DNA of 7,129 nt, taken from an uncultured Eubacterium sp. Its GTDB lineage: Bacteria > Bacillota_A > Clostridia > Lachnospirales > Lachnospiraceae. Under the pieces are notes generated by a model. That model was not told the DNA's origin and did not search any database. It saw only the letters and a program-made list of their open reading frames with translations. How positions within the stretch are numbered: the first letter of the stretch is position 1; the number at the start of each line of letters is the position of its first letter. Positions 1-6,631 of this stretch are shown here, one piece after another. Location of the stretch: NCBI GenBank assembly GCA_947653505.1, contig CANTHI010000190.1, forward strand, positions 1-7,129, in the 5' to 3' direction. A program made the position numbers and the translations under genes.

Positions 1-13
1 CCTGTCAATAAGA

Positions 14-580
14 TCATTTTTCCAGATGGTTATTTCTTAAAATATGACGCCGGATATACTGAAATGTTTTTTCCTCACCTTTTTCCGCCAGCATATGCAG
101 CAGGATCTCCAGCTGCTTTCTTGTATCTTCATGTACGACCATGTAGTGTTTGCGCTTTTCGTAATACTCCAGCGGATCCTGGTCCCTGTATTTTTCTTTC
201 CGGTAATTTTTGGAAGCGCTGACACGGTCTACAAACATTTCGATCAGATACTTTACCGGCATTTTCATACCGGTAACATGTCTGTCCGCAGGATCCGGAT
301 CTGCCGTATAATCAATCCAGTATTCTGCATGGTGCTTATTGCGTCCTTTATGATGCAGCCATGCTGTCGAATAACCATATTTTTCCCGCTCACCATTGTG
401 CGGGCTCTGGTCATCCTTGTAATAACGGAGCCCGATACGCAGCTCCGGCCATGTGTATTTGGACAGGTCATGGCACAGCCCCTGCCGGTACAGGCCGAGC
501 CGGAAGCAGGCGTCCATGACAAGTTTTTTATGGTGATTGATTGTTTTCATATGACACAGTGCATTGTGTATAATTTTCAT
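14..580 (-). CDS. DUF5662 family protein (function unknown)
   Basis: A 188-residue soluble protein that I recognise as the DUF5662 family, common in Firmicutes and their phages; no biochemical role is established to my knowledge. It is rich in His and Asp: H16-H17 near the N-terminus, the signature GLCHDLSKYTWPE around residues 35-47 (H37-D38), then LHHKGRNKHHAEYW at 75-88 with two His pairs. This spacing of His and HD pairs on predicted helices recalls HD-domain metal-binding proteins, so a metal-dependent hydrolase is possible (inference). No signal peptide or membrane segment is visible. The ATG at 580 is preceded by AGGAG with a 10-nt spacer, which supports this start. It begins 37 nt after the stop of the GH13 gene, on the same strand and with no terminator between them, so co-transcription is likely. 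The stop is TGA at 14-16. Family assignment is fairly sure; function is open. Confidence 0.85.
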   Translation of the reverse strand: MKIIHNALCHMKTINHHKKLVMDACFRLGLYRQGLCHDLSKYTWPELRIGLRYYKDDQSPHNGEREKYGYSTAWLHHKGRNKHHAEYWIDYTADPDPADRHVTGMKMPVKYLIEMFVDRVSASKNYRKEKYRDQDPLEYYEKRKHYMVVHEDTRKQLEILLHMLAEKGEEKTFQYIRRHILRNNHLEK

Positions 581-617
581 TCTTCAAATACTCCTGATTA
601 CTGGCTTTTCTCAAATA

Positions 618-2486
618 CTATCTGCCGGTTAAAATGACAACCGCCTGCGGTGGTATTTCGATCTGATGTTTTTTCTCCAGCAGCTGCGGCGGCTCGCAAA
701 ACGGGGTATCCTTATCGGCCGTGCTGACAGCCAGATACCACTTCATTTTGTGCGGCAGCTTTGGAAGCGCCAGACATTGCGGCTCCATATAAAAATTCAG
801 CCCGATATAAATAAAATCGTCGTGTGTACCGTCCGGCCGTACCGCATAGGCTCCATAATATAATATCCCGACCGCATCCGGATATACACTGGAAAGCATC
901 CACGCATTTTCCCCATGATACGAAAGATCCGGATATCCTTTTGACTCATAATCGCACATCTGCATTGGTTTACCGCTGCTTAAAACCGGATGCTGTCTGC
1001 GAAACGCGATCATCTGGCGTACAAACTGCGCAAACGGCTCACAGCGTCTGAGACTGCCCCAGTTCACCCATCCGGTTTTATTATCCTGACAGTAGCAGTT
1101 ATTATTACCCTGCTGGGAATTGCCAAACTCATCGCCCGACATCAGAAGCGGCACACCCTGCCCGATCATCACCAGCACAATCGCATTGCGCATCTGCTTT
1201 CTGCGGTATTCCAGAATGCTGCGCTTGCGTGTCACGCCTTCTACCCCGCCGTTGCTGCTGAAATTCCACAAAAGACCGTCCTGATTGTCCTCGCCATTTT
1301 CCTCGTTATGCTTTTGTACATAACTGAATAAATCCGCAAGTGTGTATCCATTGTTTCCGGCGATAAAGTTTACAAAACCGAAAATCGCATTCTGCCTTCT
1401 GATCTGGTCAAGCAGTTCTGACATACACCCATGATTTCTGCTCAGCATCTTTCTGGATGCATACAAAAAATCCTCGTTGTACACAAATAAATGCGGATAG
1501 GATGTCTCTTCTTTAAACAGCCGTCTGCTAAATCCTTCCGCAAACAGCTTGGTTCTGCGCAGAATCAGATCCTGCGCCATTGCATCTACGGACAGCGCAG
1601 CGCCCAGCAGATGAAACCCGTCTACATGATACTCCATAACCCAGTAACGCAGAATCTCTACCGCAATATTCTGATTCATTGTTTCATCAAAATACATCTC
1701 CAGAATGCATTCCATCTGGTTTTTATGCAGCTCCCGTATCAGCGTTTTCAGCTCTAAAGAAGGCTCCTGCGATGCCGCATAAGATGCCTTCGGCGCATAA
1801 TAATCCCCCGGCACATATCCCCAGCAGTTGATTTTATAAGATGGCGCCTGATGTTCTTCCAGCAAAACCCCCTCTTTCGCGTTTTCACTCCATCCTTCAG
1901 TATTCTGCCTGTTACTTTTTTCCGCAATCAGTTCTTCAAACTCATAAACTGGCATAAACTCCAAAGATGTGACACCAAGCTCCTTTAAATAAGGTATCTT
2001 TTCCATCACTCCGGCAAAAGTGCCCTTTTTCTTCCCCAAAATCCCTGCATCCATCGTAAAACCACGGACATTCAGCTTATACATGACCATCTGCTCTCTC
2101 GGGATCTCCGGAAACCGGTCGCCGCACCAGTCAAATTCCGCAAAGTCAAACCCTGCCCGTACCGGGTGGTGTCCGTCCAGGCGTCCGGCATCTGCCCATT
2201 TCTCCCTGCCGATCACTTTGCGGGCATGCTGGTCGAACAGCACCTTTCCATTGATCTCATAGCTGTAATTCATCTTTTTCCATTTCAATCCGCGGATACC
2301 CACGGACCGGAGCGCTCCGATGCAGTATTCATCCGGAACCGGTATTCGTATTTCACGATCATTTGCAGTGTAAAGTAAAATTGCGCATTTCTGCTCTTTT
2401 TCGCCTTCAAATGTAAAACATACGGTATCTGCCATTTTGGATACACCTATTTTTGCATAATTTCCTTCAATGATTGTATATTCCAT
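618..2486 (-). CDS. GH13 alpha-amylase/debranching-like protein, predicted catalytically dead
   Basis: 622 residues with the layout of isoamylase/GlgX-type GH13 proteins: an N-terminal CBM48-like beta domain (about 1-110, ending with NGKVLFDQHARKVIG), a TIM barrel (about 130-500) and a C-terminal beta domain. Family landmarks are clear: YKLNVRGFT (136-144), NCWGYVPGDYYAPKASYA (220-237), HNEENGEDNQDG (393-404) and SGDEFGNSQQGNNN (450-463). The catalytic regions are degenerate. Region I, normally D-x-x-x-N-H, reads EMYFDE (263-268). Region II, normally DGFRxD, reads DGFHLL (289-294), losing the nucleophile Asp. Region IV, normally AHDG, reads GNNG (377-380), losing the transition-state Asp. Only the general-acid Glu seems kept (E317 in LFAEGF). 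The frame is intact, so this looks like a maintained pseudoenzyme, perhaps a glycan binder (inference). No signal peptide, so probably cytoplasmic. The ATG at 2486 has AAGGCGG upstream; Met18 at 2435 is an alternative start. Confidence 0.9.
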   Translation of the reverse strand: MEYTIIEGNYAKIGVSKMADTVCFTFEGEKEQKCAILLYTANDREIRIPVPDEYCIGALRSVGIRGLKWKKMNYSYEINGKVLFDQHARKVIGREKWADAGRLDGHHPVRAGFDFAEFDWCGDRFPEIPREQMVMYKLNVRGFTMDAGILGKKKGTFAGVMEKIPYLKELGVTSLEFMPVYEFEELIAEKSNRQNTEGWSENAKEGVLLEEHQAPSYKINCWGYVPGDYYAPKASYAASQEPSLELKTLIRELHKNQMECILEMYFDETMNQNIAVEILRYWVMEYHVDGFHLLGAALSVDAMAQDLILRRTKLFAEGFSRRLFKEETSYPHLFVYNEDFLYASRKMLSRNHGCMSELLDQIRRQNAIFGFVNFIAGNNGYTLADLFSYVQKHNEENGEDNQDGLLWNFSSNGGVEGVTRKRSILEYRRKQMRNAIVLVMIGQGVPLLMSGDEFGNSQQGNNNCYCQDNKTGWVNWGSLRRCEPFAQFVRQMIAFRRQHPVLSSGKPMQMCDYESKGYPDLSYHGENAWMLSSVYPDAVGILYYGAYAVRPDGTHDDFIYIGLNFYMEPQCLALPKLPHKMKWYLAVSTADKDTPFCEPPQLLEKKHQIEIPPQAVVILTGR

Positions 2487-2583
2487 ATCTTTTCCGCCTT
2501 CTCCTGTCTGCCTGTAAACTGGAACCGAATCCTGTACCTGCTGTATCCTTTGTCGTGTGTGTTCTGTTCTTACTCTGTTTTCT

Positions 2584-2613
2584 ATTATAGCATTAAGGTT
2601 CCGCGTTTGTATA
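2584..2613 (-). promoter_or_regulatory. sigma-A type promoter with extended -10 for the GH13 gene
   Basis: On the minus strand a perfect -10 box TATAAT (plus positions 2584-2589) is preceded by TGC, giving an extended TGnTATAAT element. The best -35 is TATACA (2608-2613; 4 of 6 matches to TTGACA) with an 18-nt spacer. Transcription would start near 2577, leaving a leader of about 90 nt before the GH13 ATG at 2486. I see no riboswitch or T-box signature in that leader. This implies the GH13-DUF5662 pair is expressed independently of the helicase. Confidence 0.6.
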
Positions 2614-2655
2614 TCTTTTTCTTAAATTTCCTCATATTTATTGCGGGTGCAGAAA

Positions 2656-2685
2656 GGATAGAAGGCGTCCGCATAGCCATTATCC
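2656..2685 (-). terminator. weak hairpin after the helicase gene, possible terminator
   Basis: Immediately after the helicase stop, the minus strand holds GGATA...TATCC arms (plus 2681-2685 and 2656-2660) with an inner GGC/GCC pairing, followed by TTTCTG. The stem is short and interrupted, and the U-tract is poor, so termination would be partial at best. It sits about 40 nt upstream of the GH13 -35 box, a plausible place for a transcript end. Confidence 0.22.
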
Positions 2686-2686
2686 G

Positions 2687-4504
2687 TTAAATCTCCGCCA
2701 GAAAACAGGAAGGTTCCGCCTTTTTATTCCGTATCGTCTTCACATAAGACAGGAAAAGCTCCTTTTTCGCGCGTGTCATCCCGACATACAGCATCCGGCG
2801 CTCCTCCTCCCGCTCAGCTTCCAGCACCGCTTTTTTATAAGGAATCAATCCCTCATTAACATCCGGTATAAGCACAATCTCATATTCCAGTCCTTTGGCA
2901 GCATGGAGCGTTAAGACGGAAATACTGTCTGTGTCCGGCTGTTCCTGCTGCTTTCGTTTTAATTTTTCTGCATAATCCTGTGTAAACTGCATCCATTCTT
3001 CCAAATGCCGGTAATCCTTTGTACTTTCCGCCAGCTCTTCCAGCGTCTCAAATAGTTCATTTACCGGAATCTGGCGGTTTTGTGCGTAATCTGCCAGATA
3101 GGTGTCGTATCCGATCGCCTTTCGGATATAGTTAACTGCTGCAAAAGGCGTGATTCTTGCAAGCACCCGCAGATCATACTCCAGCTGTTCGATCCTTTGC
3201 GCGATCCACGGCTGTTCCTGATAAAATTCCTGCCATGCTTCAAACGATAATTCCGGCGTCGAAAGGCTTTCCCTGCTGATATAGCGTTTCGGACGGTTCA
3301 TAATCCGCAGAAAATCGCTGCGATCCCTGCTTCCGAGCGCCAGACGAAAATATGCCTTCAGATCCTGTGCAATCCAGTGTTCATACAGATTTGGTATCCG
3401 TTCTTTTGTCCGGAATGGCAGATTATATTCCATCAGCTTTGCGATCAGTGGCCCGGGCTGTGTATTGGTGCGGTATAATATCGCAATCTGGTCATAACGG
3501 GCTCCCTGGCTGACCCGCTCCCGGATCATCTTTACAATCGCCTGATTTTCTTCCTGTACCGTTCCAAACTCTGAGACGCAAAAAGCACTGCCATCTGCTC
3601 CTGCACTCCGGATCTGCTTGTCAAACCGTTGTTTGTTGTGACTGATCAGCTTTCCCGCTCTTCGAACCACCTCTTTGGGACAGCGGTAATTGATAGAAAG
3701 GGAAATGACCTGCGTATTGGGAAAATCCTTTGGAAAATTTAACATCAGCTCCGGTTTTGATCCACGAAAACGGTAAATCGACTGATCATCGTCACCGACT
3801 ACAAACAAATTTGCCGCTGCCCCGCACAGCAGACGGATCGTCTGATACTGCAGTTCGTTAATATCCTGAAATTCATCCACCATAATATAGGTAAATTTCT
3901 GCTGCCACGCCGCACGGACGTCTGCCCGCTGTTCCAGCAGCTCTTTCGTATAGACTAAAATATCGTCAAAATCAATCAGTCTGTTCTCCTGCATATACCG
4001 GCTGTATTCCGTACAGACCGTCCGGAACACCTCTTTGCCGCAATGTATCGGATAATAATTGTGCATCGCAACACCACTGTTTTTTAATACGCTGATCTCA
4101 CTGAGCATATTACTGGCAAATTCAGACTCGTCCTCACACGCAATCTGGTTTCGTGCGATGATCTCACGCATAAACTGGTATCTGATTTCTTCACGGGCAA
4201 TATTGGAAGCGGTATAATGATAAGCATGTTTCAGAATTGTAAAGAAGACTGCATGGAAGGTGCCAAAGCTGACACCACGGTATTTTTCAGACGTCATCTG
4301 TGTAAAACGGGTACGCATCTCGCCGGCGGCTGCTTTTGTAAAAGTAACGACCAGTATATGCTGCGGCGGCACCTGACACTTTGTAATCAGATATTCTGTG
4401 CGTTTCGTAATCACCGCCGTCTTACCACTACCGGGACCGGCCAGAACAAGACAGGGACCGGTTGTATGCGTAATAGCTTTGATCTGGGATGCATTAAAAT
4501 TCAT
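2687..4504 (-). CDS. UvrD/Rep/PcrA-type superfamily 1A DNA helicase, short form
   Basis: ATP-dependent 3'-5' single-strand DNA translocase/helicase for repair or replication restart. Numbered from the ATG at 4504 (605 aa), all SF1A motifs are present: Q motif (N4, Q7), Walker A AGPGSGKT (22-29), Ia TFTKAAAGEM (54-63), Ib GTFH (81-84), II DEFQD (210-214), III GDDDQSIYRFRG (237-248), IV NYRCP (272-276), V LTLHAAKGLEYE (531-542) and VI RRMLYVGMTRAK (569-580). It ends about 25 residues after motif VI, so it lacks the long C-terminal tail with the RNA-polymerase-binding Tudor fold of PcrA (about 720-750 aa); it is probably a second, accessory helicase rather than PcrA. Start choice: a TTG at 4526-4528 would add 8 residues, but the ATG at 4502-4504 has AAAGG nine nt upstream and directly precedes the conserved NFNASQ. 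Catalytic residues look intact, so activity is expected. Confidence 0.92.
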   Translation of the reverse strand: MNFNASQIKAITHTTGPCLVLAGPGSGKTAVITKRTEYLITKCQVPPQHILVVTFTKAAAGEMRTRFTQMTSEKYRGVSFGTFHAVFFTILKHAYHYTASNIAREEIRYQFMREIIARNQIACEDESEFASNMLSEISVLKNSGVAMHNYYPIHCGKEVFRTVCTEYSRYMQENRLIDFDDILVYTKELLEQRADVRAAWQQKFTYIMVDEFQDINELQYQTIRLLCGAAANLFVVGDDDQSIYRFRGSKPELMLNFPKDFPNTQVISLSINYRCPKEVVRRAGKLISHNKQRFDKQIRSAGADGSAFCVSEFGTVQEENQAIVKMIRERVSQGARYDQIAILYRTNTQPGPLIAKLMEYNLPFRTKERIPNLYEHWIAQDLKAYFRLALGSRDRSDFLRIMNRPKRYISRESLSTPELSFEAWQEFYQEQPWIAQRIEQLEYDLRVLARITPFAAVNYIRKAIGYDTYLADYAQNRQIPVNELFETLEELAESTKDYRHLEEWMQFTQDYAEKLKRKQQEQPDTDSISVLTLHAAKGLEYEIVLIPDVNEGLIPYKKAVLEAEREEERRMLYVGMTRAKKELFLSYVKTIRNKKAEPSCFLAEI

Positions 4505-4524
4505 ATGCGGATACCTTTCATTTT

Positions 4525-4596
4525 TCAATCGTATATCGTTAAGTACAAATACTCCATCCGGCCGGAAACCAGCGTTGCGATCTGATTTTTATACAT
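4525..4596 (-). CDS. possible 23-residue upstream ORF before the helicase
   Basis: On the minus strand an ATG at 4594-4596 opens 23 codons (begins MYKNQIATLV, ends LYLTIYD) and stops with TGA at 4525-4527. That stop overlaps the alternative TTG start of the helicase as TTGA, an arrangement typical of translational coupling. The upstream GGGGCAGGGC is only a loose ribosome-binding site, and the start codon lies in the right arm of the hairpin at 4595-4630. I recognise no homologue. It may be a leader peptide, a small protein, or chance. Confidence 0.2.
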   Translation of the reverse strand: MYKNQIATLVSGRMEYLYLTIYD

Positions 4597-4630
4597 CGTC
4601 TGCCCTGCCCCATCCGGCAGAACAGACGAT
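4595..4630. repeat. strong imperfect hairpin between hydrogenase and helicase genes
   Basis: Arms ATCGTCTG (4595-4602) and CAGACGAT (4623-4630) pair perfectly over 8 bp. After a 2x2 internal mismatch (CC/AA), CTGCC (4605-4609) pairs with GGCAG (4616-4620) around a 6-nt loop. Neither strand has a T-run on its 3' side, so it does not look like an intrinsic terminator. In the helicase transcript it would bury the start codon and purine-rich region of the 23-codon ORF; it may instead protect the 3' end of the hydrogenase mRNA (both inference). Confidence 0.6.
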
Positions 4631-4673
4631 ATCAGCAGAGTACCGTATGAATGTACGATATCCGCTCAGACAC

Positions 4674-6119
4674 CTATTTACGGTGCATCGAGAACTGATC
4701 CATATTATAATTCCCAAGATTTCCATGAACGCCGCGGTCATCAGCCTGTGAAAGCAGTGCATCCCGGTTCTTTTTGGACCTGATCTGATCCTGAAATGCG
4801 CTCGGTCCGCCGACACAGCCACCGTTACATGCCATACCTTCAATAAAGTCTTCCGGCAGTTTACCGACCTTCATCAAAAGCAACGCTTTCTTACATTCAG
4901 CTGCACCGTTTGCCCTGCATACTTTGGCATCCATTTCCTGATCTGTCTCTTTCAGGCACTGGAGTACAGCTTCGGTTACGCCGCCGGAATTGCCGAACCG
5001 TTTGCCAAAAATACTGGATTCCTGATATTCGTTATCTGCCGGTTCCAGCGTAATGTCTTTTACCCTCATAATCGTACGGATCTCACTGTAAGTCAGCACC
5101 GCGTCCGCATTGCCCTCGATTTTCTGATCTTTTACCTCAGATTTTTTCGCAATACATGGTCCGATAAATACGGTATACGCCTCCGGATCCTTTGCTTTAA
5201 TCATACGGGAAACACCGCACATCGGAGATACTGTCGTAGATACATGATCCTTCAGCTCCGGATAATGTCTGTAAACCATATTTACAAACGCCGGACAGCA
5301 GGATGTCGTCATCTTTTTGCCTTCTTTATATGCCTCTGCCCATTCGTCCGCTTCGCTTGCCGCTGTCATATCACCGCCAAGTCCGACTTCAACCGTATCT
5401 TCGAACCCTAATTTTTTCAGCGCGTTTTTCCAGCTCTGCATCGTAATATCCACGCCAAACTGGCCTTCTGTAGCCGGAGCAACCATTGCATAGACTCTTT
5501 TGCCGGATTTGATCGCTTCAATCACATCGATGATAAACGTCTGGGAACCAATGGCGCCAAACGGGCAATTGTGGATACACTGTCCGCAGCGGATACATTT
5601 TTCCTTGTCAATGACAGAAACGTTGTATTCATCATATGTAATGGCATCTACCGGACATGCCACCTTACACGGACGCTTCACGCCAACAATTGCGTTGTAC
5701 GGACATGCCTTTGCACACTGGCCGCACTCCTTACATTTCGACGGATCAATATAAGAGCGGTCCCGTCCCATCGTAATCGCGCCAAATTTACATGCGTTCA
5801 TGCAGGCCTTACCCAGACAGTTCTGACAGTTGTCCGTAACTGTATAGCTGGAAATCGGACAGCCTTCACACGCGGAGCCGATAACCTGAATCACATTGTC
5901 CTCCTGCCCTCTTAAATTTTTGCCCTCAGCCAGACGGACTCTCTGACGGATAATCTCCCGTTCCTTATAAATACAGCAGCGGAACTGCGGCTGCGGACCC
6001 GGTATCAGCTTTTCCGGAATCTCATCCCGTTTTTCCTCAAGCGTACCGTCAAACGCCAGCTTTGCTACTTCATACAGGACATCATGCTTGATTTTGATTA
6101 CATTCTCATCATTATACAT
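4674..6119 (-). CDS. group B monomeric [FeFe]-hydrogenase
   Basis: 481 residues; expected to catalyse reversible proton reduction to H2 using reduced ferredoxin, in the cytoplasm. The N-terminal half carries Cys clusters for iron-sulfur centres: C84/C87, C98/C101/C106/C110, C129/C132/C135/C139, C151/C155 and C175/C178/C181/C185, enough for three to four [4Fe-4S] clusters. The C-terminal half has the three H-cluster motifs: L1 TSCCPAF (272-278; C274 aligns with the proton-relay Cys and C275 with a cluster ligand), L2 GPCIAKKSE (320-328; C322, K325, E328) and L3 MACNGGCVGG (429-438; C431, C435). TSCCPAF and GPC in place of TSCCPGW and MPC are hallmarks of group B rather than group A. No partner subunit gene is adjacent, fitting a stand-alone enzyme that also needs the HydEFG maturases (not in this window). 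The ATG at 6119 follows a GGGGG ribosome-binding site at 6-nt spacing. A Rex-like operator lies upstream. Confidence 0.93.
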   Translation of the reverse strand: MYNDENVIKIKHDVLYEVAKLAFDGTLEEKRDEIPEKLIPGPQPQFRCCIYKEREIIRQRVRLAEGKNLRGQEDNVIQVIGSACEGCPISSYTVTDNCQNCLGKACMNACKFGAITMGRDRSYIDPSKCKECGQCAKACPYNAIVGVKRPCKVACPVDAITYDEYNVSVIDKEKCIRCGQCIHNCPFGAIGSQTFIIDVIEAIKSGKRVYAMVAPATEGQFGVDITMQSWKNALKKLGFEDTVEVGLGGDMTAASEADEWAEAYKEGKKMTTSCCPAFVNMVYRHYPELKDHVSTTVSPMCGVSRMIKAKDPEAYTVFIGPCIAKKSEVKDQKIEGNADAVLTYSEIRTIMRVKDITLEPADNEYQESSIFGKRFGNSGGVTEAVLQCLKETDQEMDAKVCRANGAAECKKALLLMKVGKLPEDFIEGMACNGGCVGGPSAFQDQIRSKKNRDALLSQADDRGVHGNLGNYNMDQFSMHRK

Positions 6120-6191
6120 ACGATTTCCCCCGTTAATATATTTTTTATGCCAGCTGTATTCTGAAAAAGCGTATCTCCTCCCACCGGAATT

Positions 6192-6209
6192 TTGTTATTT
6201 TTTTAACAA
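6192..6209. promoter_or_regulatory. putative Rex (NADH-sensing repressor) operator
   Basis: The 18-bp pseudo-palindrome TTGTTATTTTTTTAACAA matches the clostridial Rex consensus TTGTTAANNNNTTAACAA at 13 of 14 defined positions, by eye. It lies 73-90 nt upstream of the hydrogenase ATG. Rex is known to repress fermentation and hydrogenase genes in Clostridia until NADH rises. A TTGAAA -35 candidate (minus strand, 6214-6219) sits just upstream, so the operator would cover the promoter spacer and -10 region. Caveat: the site is AT-rich and in an AT-rich region. Confidence 0.55.
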
Positions 6210-6252
6210 TACGTTTCAAAAACAGACTGGCCGTCTTTCACCACTGTGCAAC

Positions 6253-6258
6253 ATTATA
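6253..6258 (-). promoter_or_regulatory. candidate -10 box for the hydrogenase gene
   Basis: TATAAT on the minus strand, within TTTATATTATAATG. No good -35 is found at 17 nt (TAGATT). Transcription from here would start near 6246 and place the Rex-like site about 40 nt downstream of the start as a roadblock. An alternative promoter uses TTGAAA at 6214-6219 with a weak -10 inside the operator. Because ATTATAAT is self-complementary, the same bases also give a -10 on the plus strand. Confidence 0.3.
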
Positions 6259-6354
6259 ATATAAATTCAGAATAAAATCTACATTTTCCGCACTTTTTCT
6301 GGTCTTGTACTAAAAAAAAAACTTAATTTTAGCAAAACTTTATTCTAACCTATG

Positions 6355-6383
6355 CACCACCCTCCCTGATTATGCATATTTTA
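6355..6383 (+). promoter_or_regulatory. sigma-K/sigma-E-like sporulation promoter for cotJABC
   Basis: CACC (6355-6358), exactly 16 nt, then CATATTTTA (6375-6383) fits the Bacillus sigma-K pattern mACm-N16-CATAnnnTA at every defined base. Transcription would start near 6390, about 20 nt before the cotJA ATG and just ahead of its AGGAG site. In B. subtilis cotJ is a sigma-E (mother-cell) operon; the sigma-E and sigma-K -10 elements are similar, so either factor could act. A poorer sigma-E-like pair lies at 6257-6263 and 6278-6285. Confidence 0.42.
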
Positions 6384-6409
6384 TACTAAAACAAAACAGG
6401 AGTTTTCCA

Positions 6410-6631
6410 ATGTGTAACTGCTATCCGTCTAACAACCGTAACGCCATGCCGTATCCGATGCAGTCCGGTGGATATTCCAACGCTGTAGACTGTACCTGTT
6501 TTCTGGCAATGGCCACCGTACCCTGGCAGCAATTTACCAGCTCTTATGAGCCGGAACAGGCTTTTTGCACCGGCACAATATTCCCGGAGCTTGACAAACC
6601 ATTTCTTGGAAGGAGTGTGAGAAGAGCATGA
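6410..6631 (+). CDS. cotJA: spore coat associated protein CotJA
   Basis: A 73-residue protein with the CotJA signature: LAMATVPWQQF (32-42), then SYEPEQAFCTGTIFPELDKP (45-64). It is a small inner spore-coat component made in the mother cell and needed for assembly of CotJC into the coat (known in Bacillus). The length is close to the B. subtilis protein (about 82 aa). The N-terminus is Cys- and Asn-rich (C2, C4), and C28, C30 and C53 could cross-link or bind metal in the coat (inference). The ATG at 6410 has AGGAG with a 7-nt spacer. Its stop overlaps the cotJB start by 4 nt (ATGA at 6628-6631), which indicates translational coupling. Confidence 0.9.
   Translation: MCNCYPSNNRNAMPYPMQSGGYSNAVDCTCFLAMATVPWQQFTSSYEPEQAFCTGTIFPELDKPFLGRSVRRA

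Larger units (their letters stand above)
6120..6409. other. divergent AT-rich regulatory region, hydrogenase / cotJ
   Basis: 290 bp with no credible gene. Leftward it holds the hydrogenase leader, the Rex-like operator (6192-6209) and -10/-35 candidates. Rightward it holds the sigma-K/E-like cotJ promoter (6355-6383). Between them are a run of ten A (6312-6321) and a short CTAAAA/TTTTAG inverted repeat (6310-6332) of unclear meaning. A vegetative fermentation gene and a mother-cell sporulation operon therefore share one control region. Confidence 0.7.

Noticed and set aside
44..637. Long plus-strand frame antisense to the DUF5662 gene (197 codons)
   Set aside because: It lies entirely over a well-supported minus-strand gene, resembles no family I know and has no convincing ribosome-binding site; it is a shadow frame.
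2585..2680. 31-codon minus-strand ORF between the helicase and GH13 genes
   Set aside because: It overlaps the GH13 promoter, ending in the -10 box, has only a poorly spaced GGAG, and the product is basic and low in information.
2622..2713. Open minus-strand frame overlapping the helicase 3' end (contains GYADAFYPFCTRNKYEEI)
   Set aside because: I considered it as a frameshifted helicase tail. The helicase already ends in the usual way for short UvrD proteins (PSCFLAEI) and this frame has no ATG, GTG or TTG start.
4595..4630. Hairpin as a rho-independent terminator of the hydrogenase gene
   Set aside because: No T-run follows on either strand; the minus strand continues GTATAAAAATC. Kept only as a structural repeat.
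4626..4663. Direct repeat ACGATATC (4626-4633 and about 4656-4663)
   Set aside because: Two 8-base copies containing a palindromic restriction-like core; no element or extended similarity around them.
6170..6185. GGGAGGAG on the minus strand upstream of the hydrogenase as a site for a leader peptide
   Set aside because: No ATG, GTG or TTG lies at a suitable distance; the hydrogenase has its own GGGGG site at 6-nt spacing.
6310..6332. CTAAAA / TTTTAG inverted repeat with a run of ten A
   Set aside because: Only 6 bp pair and the composition is extremely AT-rich; expected by chance in this region.
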